Assembly (NCBI GenBank): GCA_026392325.1
Contig: JAPLCH010000081.1
Span: forward strand, 1-12,691
From: Solirubrobacterales bacterium
Lineage (GTDB): Bacteria; Actinomycetota; Thermoleophilia; Solirubrobacterales; Solirubrobacteraceae
DNA: 12,691 nucleotides
Reading direction: 5' to 3'
Below are positions 5,885 to 12,392 of this stretch, piece after piece. The notes below the pieces were generated by a model. That model searched no databases. It saw only the letters and a list, made by a program, of their open reading frames with translations, and had not been told where the DNA came from. Position 1 is the first letter of the stretch, and each line of letters opens with the position of its first letter. Position numbers and translations under genes: made by a program.

Positions 5885-7093
5885 ATGACCAACATGGCAT
5901 CAGGTGGGTCCGAAGCAGAGCATGTAGCCCGCAGTTACTTTGAGGCGGCTGCAAACCGTGACCCTCAGGCGATGGGATCACATTGGTCGCCCGATGGCGT
6001 TGACCACATTTTCGGCTTCGCTGACCTTCAGGGGCCGGCAGCCGTGACGGAGTACTTCTCCGACCTATTCGGTGCGTTCCCGGATATTGAAACCAAAGTC
6101 TTGTCAACGACGGTTCAGGACGACCGTTGCGTGGTCCGTTGGGCGATGACCGGCACATTCGCTGGGCCAGCTGACTTTCAGGGCATGACTGCGACCGGCG
6201 CCCGCGTCTCGCTTGAGGGTTGCGATGTTCTTCAAATCCAGGGAGGCAAGATCATCGGCAATTCCGCCTATACGGATGGAGCTGAGTTCGCCCGCCAGAT
6301 TGGCGCCCTTCCAGAGGCCGGCTCAAAAGCAGAGGAGCGACTTACTTCGCTTGCGAATGTCCGAACTTCGCTTGGCAAGAAGCTGAGCGCCAATGACGCT
6401 GAGCGCGTTGCCGACGGAGTCTGGGTCATCCGGGGCGGGTTCCCGTCAAAGACCATGAACGTCTATCTGATTGAAGACGGTGACGGTGTAACTGTCTTCG
6501 ACGGTGGCATCAAGGCAATGACCAACGCTGTTGCCGGTTCCGCCGCGCGCCTTGGCGGGGTCAACCGGGTTGTGCTCGGTCACGGCCACGCCGACCATCG
6601 TGGAGTTGCGCCGTTCCTTGGCGCGCCCGTCTATTGCCATCCAGCGGAGAAGGCTGATGCGGAGGCAGACGGCGGCGAGCACTACTTCCAGATTGACAAA
6701 CTTGACCTTCCCGCCCGGTGGCTGATGCCCAAGCTGCTGACCCACTGGGATGGCGGCCCGGTTGACATCGCGGGAACGATTGATGAGGGCGATGACATCG
6801 CCGGATTCAAGGTTGTGCACCTTCCAGGTCACGCGCCAGGGCTGATTGGTCTTTACAGAGAGTCAGACCGCCTTGCGTTGGTCAGCGACTGCTTCTACAC
6901 GCTTGACCCGCAGACGGGCCGCAAGGGACACGCACGCGTCCCACATGCTGCTTTCAATCAGGACACTGAGATGGCCCGCCAGAGCATCCTCAAGCTTGCA
7001 GCGCTGGAACCAGCGGCGGCATGGGCTGGCCACGCGGATCCAATTGTCGGCGACGTCAAGTCAATTCTGGAAACAGCAGCCCGGGAAACCTGA
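5885..7093 (+). CDS. SnoaL/NTF2-like domain fused to an MBL-fold metallohydrolase
   Basis: Two-domain protein of 402 aa. Residues about 10-140 form a SnoaL-like (NTF2 fold) domain: VARSYFEAAANRD, then DLQGPAAVTEYFSDLFGAFPDIE, and the strands CVVRWAMTGTFAG and LEGCDVLQIQGGKI. The linker is about 140-172. Residues 173-402 are an MBL hydrolase with Asp206 in VTVFDGG, HGHADH (His233, His235, Asp237, His238), His316 in LPGHAPG, Asp335 in LVSDCFY and His383 in GHADP, so the metal site looks intact. SnoaL-like domains bind or cyclise small hydrophobic or polyketide-like molecules and MBL domains hydrolyse esters, lactones or thioesters. A two-step small-molecule enzyme is a reasonable inference, but the substrate is unknown. 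The start is fixed by GGAGG 7 nt upstream. A small gene follows after 2 nt. No signal peptide is seen. Confidence 0.9.
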   Translation: MTNMASGGSEAEHVARSYFEAAANRDPQAMGSHWSPDGVDHIFGFADLQGPAAVTEYFSDLFGAFPDIETKVLSTTVQDDRCVVRWAMTGTFAGPADFQGMTATGARVSLEGCDVLQIQGGKIIGNSAYTDGAEFARQIGALPEAGSKAEERLTSLANVRTSLGKKLSANDAERVADGVWVIRGGFPSKTMNVYLIEDGDGVTVFDGGIKAMTNAVAGSAARLGGVNRVVLGHGHADHRGVAPFLGAPVYCHPAEKADAEADGGEHYFQIDKLDLPARWLMPKLLTHWDGGPVDIAGTIDEGDDIAGFKVVHLPGHAPGLIGLYRESDRLALVSDCFYTLDPQTGRKGHARVPHAAFNQDTEMARQSILKLAALEPAAAWAGHADPIVGDVKSILETAARET

Positions 7094-7095
7094 GA

Positions 7096-7470
7096 GTGGG
7101 CAAGCGGTCACGGCGCAAGGGTGGCGGCAATGAGCTGCCGTCAATTCCCGATGCTGACTACGAGCTTCCCTCCGGGGGCAGCCTGCGCCTCAAGTGCGTC
7201 ATGTCAATCAAGACGCGCGCACAGTATGAGTCGGTGCGCTCAGGGCTTGATGACCGCCCCGGCGCATCACGCGAGGATGCCTGGCAGCGGGCCGTCGAGT
7301 TCCTCTTTGAACGGCTGGTGAACGGCTGGACGGTCGCCGAGGTTGACTATTCGGAGCAGAAGGAACTGTTGATGCGTTTCCGCGTGGCAAGTCAGGATGA
7401 GCGCGCGGAGGTCCGCGACGCCATGCGCTTCCACCTTGCCGATTGGTTCCCGGAGATGACAGCGCCCTGA
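7096..7470 (+). CDS. Hypothetical protein (124 aa) coupled to the SnoaL-MBL gene
   Basis: Unrecognised small soluble protein. GTG 7096 lies 2 nt after the stop of the fusion gene, so translation is probably coupled; the frame further upstream is antisense-free but overlaps the fusion gene and looks like a shadow. Residues 1-11 are very basic (VGKRSRRKGGG). Then come LPSIPDADYELPSGGSLRLKC (14-34), MSIKTRAQYESVR (36-48), helical AWQRAVEFLFERLVNGWTVAEVDY (62-85) and an acidic/basic C-terminal helix up to HLADWFPEM. There is no catalytic motif or membrane segment. The basic start could contact nucleic acid or a partner, but this is conjecture. Pyruvate kinase begins 77 nt downstream. Confidence 0.75.
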   Translation: MGKRSRRKGGGNELPSIPDADYELPSGGSLRLKCVMSIKTRAQYESVRSGLDDRPGASREDAWQRAVEFLFERLVNGWTVAEVDYSEQKELLMRFRVASQDERAEVRDAMRFHLADWFPEMTAP

Positions 7471-7537
7471 AGCTCGGCTGAGTCGTATCGGGCGTTGACC
7501 TTCTCTTCACAGGTTCAACGGCCTGCGGCGGTAAGTT

Positions 7538-7541
7538 GGAG
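7538..7541 (+). promoter_or_regulatory. Ribosome binding site selecting ATG 7548 for pyruvate kinase
   Basis: GGAG lies 6 nt before ATG 7548. An in-frame TTG at 7536 would itself overlap this site, so the ATG is the better start. It also puts RATKIIATIGPAS at the N-terminus, as usual for the family. Confidence 0.65.
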
Positions 7542-7547
7542 TTACAG

Positions 7548-8951
7548 ATGAGAGCAACAAAGATCATCGCGACAATTGGCCCGGCTTCACGCGAACCTGA
7601 AGTGCTGGTTCGCATGATCGAAGCGGGACTTGACGTTGCCCGACTGAACTTCTCCCATGGAACGCTCGAGGAACATGCGGAGAACATCCAGCGCATTCGT
7701 GACGCGTCCAAGAAGGTCGGCCGCTGGGTCGCCGTTCTCCAGGACCTCCCCGGACCTAAGCTGCGCATCGGCCCCCTTGCCGGTGGTGTCGCCGAGCTTG
7801 GTACCGGCGAGCTTGTGGAGATTGTCTGCGGCGAGGAATTTGAAGGCAACGCCCGGCGAATGTCACTCAGCTGGCCCGGCCTTGCAGAGGCCCTGAATGT
7901 CGGCGAGCCCGTCTACTTGGCAGACGGATCTGTGCGGCTGAGCGTTGAAGCGCTGCCTGGCAACGGCACGATCATGCTGCGCGTCGAGGCCGGCGGACCA
8001 GTCGGTGCGCGCGGTGGACTCAACGTTCCCGGCGAGGCTGCGGGCCTTCCAGCCGCATCTCCAGAAGACCTTGAACTCTTAAAGTTCGGGGAGCAAGAGG
8101 GAGTTGACCTCGTCGCACTGTCCTTCGTCCGCTCTGCGGACGACATCGCGAAGGTTCGTGAGCGCAGCCGCCTCCCGATCATCGCCAAGATCGAAAAGCC
8201 ACAGGCTGTCGAGCGGGCCGAGGAGATCATCAAGGCAGCCGACGGTGTGATGGTTGCCCGCGGTGACCTTGGGATTGAAATGCCACTCCCTGAGGTTCCC
8301 ATCGTCCAGAAGAAGATGATCGCGATGGCAGGCCGCTTCGCCCGCCCAGTAATTACTGCGACACAGATGCTCGACTCGATGGTCTCTTCACCAAGGCCAA
8401 CCCGCGCTGAGGTGACCGATGTGGCAAACGCGATCCTTGACGGAACCGACGCAGTGATGCTTTCCCAAGAAACGGCGATTGGCTCACACCCAGTTGAGGT
8501 CATCAAGATGATGGACTCGATTGCCCGCGCCACTGAGCCTGAGCTTCCACTTCAAGAGTGGAACGAATTCCGTGTGGAGCGTGATGCACGCGACCCTGCG
8601 TATTCGATCGCGCACACCGCAGCGGAGTCAGCGCGCGACCTGAACCTTGCCGCGCTCGTCATTCCAACCCTCTCTGGCAGGTCAGTTCGACTCGTTTCGG
8701 CACACCGTCCGTGCGTGCCAATTTATGCGCTCTCCCCAGGCCGGGAGACGGTTCGCCGTTGCAACATCATGTGGGGTGTCACCGCAGCTGAGATGCAGCG
8801 CTTCGAGGTAACGGAGGACCTGATCGCCGACGCTGCGCGCCGCGCATTGGAGGAAGGCTGGGTCAAGCCCGGAGACAGGATTGGCATTACCGCCGGGCTC
8901 CCAAGTGGCAAGCCCGGGACTACGAGTCTGTTTCAGGTTCAGACGGTTTAG
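7548..8951 (+). CDS. pyk: Pyruvate kinase
   Basis: Transfers phosphate from phosphoenolpyruvate to ADP in the last step of glycolysis; normally a homotetramer in the cytosol. The 467-aa length fits the standard form without the extra C-terminal domain of some Bacillus enzymes. Motifs in order are KIIATIGPAS (5-14), VARLNFSHG (30-38), the B domain from about 75 to 165, the catalytic IIAKIEKPQA with Lys214 and metal ligand Glu216, MVARGDLGIEMP with Asp240, and ITATQMLDSM (269-278). The C-terminal domain includes PTLSGRSVRLVSAHRP and GDRIGITAG. The nucleotide-side motif usually written D-T/L-K/Q-GP reads DLPGPKLRIG (66-75), with proline at the K/Q position. The last 32 nt overlap the convergent TVP38-like gene. 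A TTGACC at 7495-7500 upstream has no matching -10, so the promoter is unclear. Confidence 0.97.
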   Translation: MRATKIIATIGPASREPEVLVRMIEAGLDVARLNFSHGTLEEHAENIQRIRDASKKVGRWVAVLQDLPGPKLRIGPLAGGVAELGTGELVEIVCGEEFEGNARRMSLSWPGLAEALNVGEPVYLADGSVRLSVEALPGNGTIMLRVEAGGPVGARGGLNVPGEAAGLPAASPEDLELLKFGEQEGVDLVALSFVRSADDIAKVRERSRLPIIAKIEKPQAVERAEEIIKAADGVMVARGDLGIEMPLPEVPIVQKKMIAMAGRFARPVITATQMLDSMVSSPRPTRAEVTDVANAILDGTDAVMLSQETAIGSHPVEVIKMMDSIARATEPELPLQEWNEFRVERDARDPAYSIAHTAAESARDLNLAALVIPTLSGRSVRLVSAHRPCVPIYALSPGRETVRRCNIMWGVTAAEMQRFEVTEDLIADAARRALEEGWVKPGDRIGITAGLPSGKPGTTSLFQVQTV

Positions 8952-9549
8952 TTCGCGGCAGCCTGCGGCGCCGCTCCTGCGCCAAGGGAACAATCCCAAC
9001 GAGTGCCATCAGGACCAGGACGCCGAGGGCGACCATGGCCTCGGGACTGTCCAGATTGTCAAGTGAGCCGCCAAGCGCGGTGTACGCAAATGCTCGGGGC
9101 GAGCAGCCGATCGCGGTGGCAAGCGCAAAGTCGCGAAGGCGAACTGGCGCAAGGCCGGATGCGTAATTGACCAAGCTGTACGGGGCACCTGGGGCAAGCC
9201 GCGCATAGAAGACACTCCTGAAGCCCCGCTCACCAATCCAGTCACGAATGGCTTTGAGTCGCGGCCCGGCCAAATGCTCAACCGCGTCGTGGCCCCACCA
9301 GCGGGAGATGGAGAACGCGAGTACCGCCCCGAGGGTTGCGGAGACGATCGCGACCGGAGTGCCCAGCGCGACGCCGAACAGCAAGCCGCTGGATGCCGCG
9401 AGGATCGGACCGGGAACAAACAGGACCGTCAGCAAGGCGCTGACAAGGATGAAGACGAACGGCGCCGCGGGGCCTGCGTCGTCAACGCGGTCGCCGCCCA
9501 TCAGCGCCGCCAGAACCGCCAGTCGAAGAATTGCGGCCCTGCGCGTCAA
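8920..9549 (-). CDS. TVP38/TMEM64 (DedA superfamily) membrane protein
   Basis: Polytopic inner membrane protein of 209 aa in the SNARE-associated/VTT-domain group; some DedA-superfamily members move lipids across membranes, but this one's role is unknown. The signature loops are present: FVPGPILAASSGLLFG (44-59), FSISRWWG (79-86), RLAPGAPYSLVNYASGLAPV (117-136) and RDFALATAIG (139-148). Hydrophobic segments lie at about 5-18, 29-48, 50-80, 140-160 and 170-190. The basic C-terminal tail (ERRRRLPRTK) is probably cytosolic. The start is TTG 9547-9549, 6 nt after the stop of the glyoxalase-II-like gene; ATG 9501 is an alternative that would lose the first hydrophobic segment. Its last 32 nt are antisense to the end of pyk. 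Confidence 0.85.
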   Translation of the reverse strand: MTRRAAILRLAVLAALMGGDRVDDAGPAAPFVFILVSALLTVLFVPGPILAASSGLLFGVALGTPVAIVSATLGAVLAFSISRWWGHDAVEHLAGPRLKAIRDWIGERGFRSVFYARLAPGAPYSLVNYASGLAPVRLRDFALATAIGCSPRAFAYTALGGSLDNLDSPEAMVALGVLVLMALVGIVPLAQERRRRLPRTKPSEPETDS

Positions 9550-9555
9550 GTCGGA

Positions 9556-10302
9556 CTACCGCTCGACGACTGACCCTGGAACAAGGTCGTCGCTGCCGTC
9601 GGGCCAGCGGACCCAAGCTTTGTGCCCACCGTCGTAGTCCGGTCCGAGCAGAATCAGTTCGGCAGGCTCACCGTTCACCTTGCAGCTGCCGGACCCTTCA
9701 GGGTCAAGGCCGCGCCAAATCCGCACAAAAGCGTTGTTCTCCAGCTCGTCTGCAACCGTTGAAGACTCACTGTGCCCCGGGCGGATGATGGTCTCCGGCG
9801 GAAGGGTGAGAAGCCTGTCCATCACCGATGCCCGCAGGTCCTCAAATGTGGTGTGTCCTGGGGCACGAACGCCGCCAACCGAGCCAAGGAAAAGCGTGTC
9901 GCCGGTGAACACTTCCTTCGTCTCACCGTCAAGGACCAAGGCGACCATCCCCGCAGTGTGGCCGGGTGTGAGCAGCAGGTCAAATTCAAGGTTGCCGAAC
10001 TTGAGCCGTTCGCCCGGAGTCAGGTCACCCGTCGTGTGTTCAGTCACTTCACGCTCTATGGGATGGGCCAGAACCGGGGTTCCCGGATGGGCTTCAAGCA
10101 CGGTTGTCAACTCTGCGATGTGGTCGTAGTGATGGTGCGTCAGCAGAACTGCGTCAAGCGTGACTCCCAACTCTGTAATCCGGTCAAGCAGGGGCTGGAC
10201 TGGTCCGCCTGCGTCAATCAGAACAGCGTTGCCTTTTGCTTCGTCGGCGACAAGCCAAGCGTTGGAGTACCAGTCAGAGTGTTCAGAGCGTTCGATGATC
10301 AT
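9556..10302 (-). CDS. Glyoxalase-II-like MBL-fold hydrolase
   Basis: Predicted zinc thioesterase of the hydroxyacylglutathione hydrolase-like MBL group, 248 aa. The metal-site residues are all visible: Asp30 in VLIDAGG, THHHYDH (His56, His58, Asp60, His61), His115 in TPGHTAGM, Asp135 in FTGDTLF and His177 in RPGHSES. Residues about 205-248 form an extra C-terminal segment, beta-rich by eye, with KVNGEPAELILLGPD and KAWVRWPDGSDDLVPG, not part of the minimal MBL core. Its divergent neighbour is glyoxalase I, so it may complete methylglyoxal detoxification by hydrolysing the lactoyl-thiol product; in an actinobacterium the thiol may be mycothiol rather than glutathione (inference). The start at ATG 10300-10302 is supported by TACGCT 6 nt upstream; a longer frame lies antisense to glyoxalase I. 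It probably forms an operon with the TVP38-like gene. Confidence 0.9.
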   Translation of the reverse strand: MIIERSEHSDWYSNAWLVADEAKGNAVLIDAGGPVQPLLDRITELGVTLDAVLLTHHHYDHIAELTTVLEAHPGTPVLAHPIEREVTEHTTGDLTPGERLKFGNLEFDLLLTPGHTAGMVALVLDGETKEVFTGDTLFLGSVGGVRAPGHTTFEDLRASVMDRLLTLPPETIIRPGHSESSTVADELENNAFVRIWRGLDPEGSGSCKVNGEPAELILLGPDYDGGHKAWVRWPDGSDDLVPGSVVER

Positions 10303-10308
10303 TTTGAA

Positions 10309-10314
10309 AGCGTA
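10309..10314 (-). promoter_or_regulatory. Candidate -10 element for the glyoxalase-II-like gene, leaderless
   Basis: The minus strand reads TACGCT, a full TANNNT match, followed by exactly 6 nt (TTCAAA) and the ATG. Transcription would start on the A of the start codon. There is no Shine-Dalgarno sequence and no -35 match. Confidence 0.5.
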
Positions 10315-10350
10315 CCCCGAAGGTTTCCGGGCTTCCGCCACGAGCGACCG

Positions 10351-10356
10351 TAGGCT
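10351..10356 (+). promoter_or_regulatory. Candidate -10 element for glyoxalase I, leaderless
   Basis: TAGGCT, a full TANNNT match, is followed by exactly 6 nt (GGTCCC) and ATG 10363. This mirrors the arrangement on the opposite strand at 10309-10314, so the 60-nt divergent region carries two promoters with the same geometry. Confidence 0.5.
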
Positions 10357-10362
10357 GGTCCC

Positions 10363-10743
10363 ATGCGACTCATCCACACCTGTTACCGCGTGCTTGATCT
10401 GGAGCGCTCCAAGACGTTCTATGCGGCACTTGGGTTTGAGGAAATCGGCCGGATTCCGATCGGAACAGAGGCCACAAACCTCTTCATGAACCTTCCCGGA
10501 GACGGTGATGAGCCACGGCTTGAACTGACCTTCAACCACGATCGCACCGAGCCTTACGACATTGGCGACGGCTTCGGCCACATTGCACTCGCAGTGGATG
10601 ATCTCGACGCGACGCTTGAGCGCCTTTCAGGGCTTGGCATTGAGCCAGAGCGCGAGCCGTACACGATTCGCGAGGGCGGCACGCGCCTTTGCTTCGTAGG
10701 AGATCCGGACGGTTATCGGATCGAACTTCTCGGCCGTTCCTGA
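10363..10743 (+). CDS. gloA: Glyoxalase I (lactoylglutathione lyase-type VOC protein)
   Basis: Metal-dependent isomerase converting the methylglyoxal-thiol hemithioacetal to a lactoyl-thiol; cytosolic. At 126 aa it is close to E. coli GloA (135 aa) and starts with the same MRLxHTxxRVxDLxRS pattern. All four metal ligands are present in two beta-alpha-beta-beta-beta modules: His5, Glu54 (RLELTFN), His73 (FGHIALAVDD) and Glu121 (YRIELL). The GDPDGYRIEL end is typical. This argues for a true GloA rather than a generic VOC protein. The physiological thiol is not shown by the sequence. The Ppx/GppA gene follows 9 nt downstream, so the two are probably co-transcribed. The glyoxalase-II-like gene is divergent across 60 nt. 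Confidence 0.93.
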   Translation: MRLIHTCYRVLDLERSKTFYAALGFEEIGRIPIGTEATNLFMNLPGDGDEPRLELTFNHDRTEPYDIGDGFGHIALAVDDLDATLERLSGLGIEPEREPYTIREGGTRLCFVGDPDGYRIELLGRS

Positions 10744-10752
10744 GGATTCAGG

Positions 10753-12285
10753 ATGGAGCCCCGCCGGACAATCGTTCAGGACCTTGGGTCCAACTCATTC
10801 CGGATGGTCATTTACGAATGGGTGCCGGGCGAATGGTGGCGCAGGCAGGATGAACTTCACGAGACTGTTCGGATTGGGGCTGGCTTGGATGCAACCGGCG
10901 GCCTTGGAGAGGACGGAATTGAGCGCGGCCTGAGGACTGTTGAACTTTTTGACCATGCGCGCCGCGCCTTTGGGATTGACAGCGCCGACACAATTGCTGT
11001 CGCCACAAGTGCAATCCGCGATGCTCGCAATGGGCAGGATTTCATCGCCAAGGCAGAGGCGCTTGGCTCGGTTCCGATCCGCGTGCTCTCAACTGCAGAA
11101 GAGGCCCGCTACGGAATGATCGCCGCGGTCAACTCCACAACACTTGTGGACGGTTGGACGCTCGACATCGGCGGCGGCAGCGTTCAACTCTGCCGAGTTG
11201 AGGGCCGCAGGTCAGCAAGGGCTGGATCATGGCCACTGGGTGCAGTCCGGATGACCGAACACTTCTTCTCCGAAGCTGGCGACGAGCCAACGAAGCCTGA
11301 TGACCTAAAGGCGCTTCGGCGGCATGCGGTCAAGACACTTGAGGACGCTGGAATCAGCGACGAGGGCGGTCGGATGATCACCGTTGGTGGTGCTGTGCGA
11401 AACCTTGCTGCTGCCGCGCGGATTGAAGATGGGATGCCATCAAGTGTTGGCGTTCAGGGTTACGAGCTGACCGGCGATCGCCTCGATCTTCTGATCGGCC
11501 GGATTGCTGAACTTCCGCCTTCGAAGCGCGGGACCATTCCGGGGATCAAGTCGGGCAGGCGGGAAATTATTTTGGCCGCAGCGGTCGTCGTTCGAGCGGC
11601 CCTGGCTGTGACGGGCGTCAAGTCAATTGAGGTGACGGAGGAGGGATTGCGCGAAGGCCTGTTCTTCGAGCGGTATCTGGCACCGGCTGACCCGCCCCTG
11701 TTTCCGGATGTGCGCGGGGCGAGTGTGCGCAACCTTGTATTGCAGCATCGCACCGATGTGGTGCACGCCAACCGGGTCGCCGACCTTGCGCTTGGCATGT
11801 ACGACTCACTGCTGGAGAGCGGCGTCAAGGCCGGGAAGGGGGAGATGCGTGAGCTCCTCTGGGCTGCAGCGATGCTCCATGACATCGGCAAGGCAATTGA
11901 CTACGACGACCATCATCTGCACTCCCGCTACATCATCCTCGGAGCTGGCCTTCCTGGCTACTCACCGCGTGAGCTTGCGCTGATCGCCCTGATGGCCAGG
12001 TTCCATCGCAAGGGCAACCCGGAGCCCAACGGGCTGGGGTCGCTGCTTAACGAGGGGGACCGCGAACGCATGCGCCGCTGCGCGACTCTGCTGCGGATGG
12101 CCGAGTATTTGGAGCGCGGCCGCGACGGCGCCGTCAAGTCAGCGGTTCTTGTGTCGGAGACGGATGGAGATTCTGTGCGACTCGAGCTCCAAGTTGACGG
12201 TGACCCGACGCTTGCCAAGTGGGGCGCTCAGCAGCAGAGCAGCCTGTTCGCGGATGCGTTCGGCCGGAAGTTGATCGTCGGTTAG
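10753..12285 (+). CDS. Ppx/GppA phosphatase with C-terminal HD domain
   Basis: Member of the exopolyphosphatase/pppGpp phosphatase family, 510 aa, similar in size and order to full-length Ppx or GppA. Residues 1-310 are the actin-like ATPase-fold catalytic part: QDLGSNSFR (9-17) and DIGGGS (138-143) are the two phosphate loops, Glu117 in STAEEARYG is the likely catalytic base, and VGGAVRNLA (211-219) and TEEGLREGLFFE (295-306) follow. Residues 330-455 are HD-like: VVHANRVA (His338), MLHDIGK (His376, Asp377), HHLHSRYII (387-395) and RFHRKG (His418). It releases phosphate from polyphosphate and/or pppGpp; sequence alone does not separate the two, so no gene symbol is given. GAGGA at 10742-10746 lies 6 nt before the ATG, overlapping the gloA stop. 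A terminator-like hairpin follows the stop. Confidence 0.92.
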   Translation: MEPRRTIVQDLGSNSFRMVIYEWVPGEWWRRQDELHETVRIGAGLDATGGLGEDGIERGLRTVELFDHARRAFGIDSADTIAVATSAIRDARNGQDFIAKAEALGSVPIRVLSTAEEARYGMIAAVNSTTLVDGWTLDIGGGSVQLCRVEGRRSARAGSWPLGAVRMTEHFFSEAGDEPTKPDDLKALRRHAVKTLEDAGISDEGGRMITVGGAVRNLAAAARIEDGMPSSVGVQGYELTGDRLDLLIGRIAELPPSKRGTIPGIKSGRREIILAAAVVVRAALAVTGVKSIEVTEEGLREGLFFERYLAPADPPLFPDVRGASVRNLVLQHRTDVVHANRVADLALGMYDSLLESGVKAGKGEMRELLWAAAMLHDIGKAIDYDDHHLHSRYIILGAGLPGYSPRELALIALMARFHRKGNPEPNGLGSLLNEGDRERMRRCATLLRMAEYLERGRDGAVKSAVLVSETDGDSVRLELQVDGDPTLAKWGAQQQSSLFADAFGRKLIVG

Positions 12286-12354
12286 AAGACTGATTCCGAA
12301 GGATCGGATTTCACAGTCCGGCAGCGTTTCCGCAGCCTCTTGTTTGAGTCTTCT
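12284..12354. repeat. 71-nt element closed by an 8-bp perfect inverted repeat
   Basis: AGAAGACT (12284-12291), starting within the Ppx/GppA stop codon, and AGTCTTCT (12347-12354) are perfect reverse complements. Between them lie a hairpin TCCGA-AGGA-TCGGA (12295-12308) and the terminator-like hairpin 12320-12337. Together they could fold as a three-way junction. The pairing is read directly from the sequence; function is unknown, and the size is tRNA-like but the T-arm consensus is absent. Confidence 0.6.
12320..12345 (+). terminator. Candidate intrinsic terminator after the Ppx/GppA gene
   Basis: GGCAGCG and CGCAGCC pair as seven positions with one A-A mismatch around a TTTC loop (12320-12337), followed by the T-rich TCTTGTTT. 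It lies 35 nt after the stop codon of the Ppx/GppA gene. The T tract is interrupted, so efficiency may be moderate. Confidence 0.45.
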
Positions 12355-12368
12355 CGCTCTGATATTTT
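12340..12368 (+). promoter_or_regulatory. Weak candidate promoter in the convergent intergenic region
   Basis: TTGTTT (12340-12345) and TATTTT (12363-12368) are separated by 17 nt, in the most A/T-rich part of the region. If active it would start a plus-strand transcript near 12375 running through the nested inverted repeats. Matches are 3/6 and 4/6 to the consensus, and the -35 half overlaps the terminator tract, so this is speculative. Confidence 0.2.
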
Positions 12369-12392
12369 TAAGAGCTGAGAGCGCGTAACCAA

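Noticed and set aside
10303..10581. 93-residue N-terminal extension of the glyoxalase-II-like frame
   Set aside because: It is antisense to glyoxalase I, has no MBL-like content, and the promoter spacing supports ATG 10302.
7057..11630. Repeated 12-mer GTCAAGTCAATT near 7058 and 11619
   Set aside because: Both copies lie in coding sequence and encode similar V-K-S-I residues; two copies of a codon-biased string are not evidence of a functional repeat.
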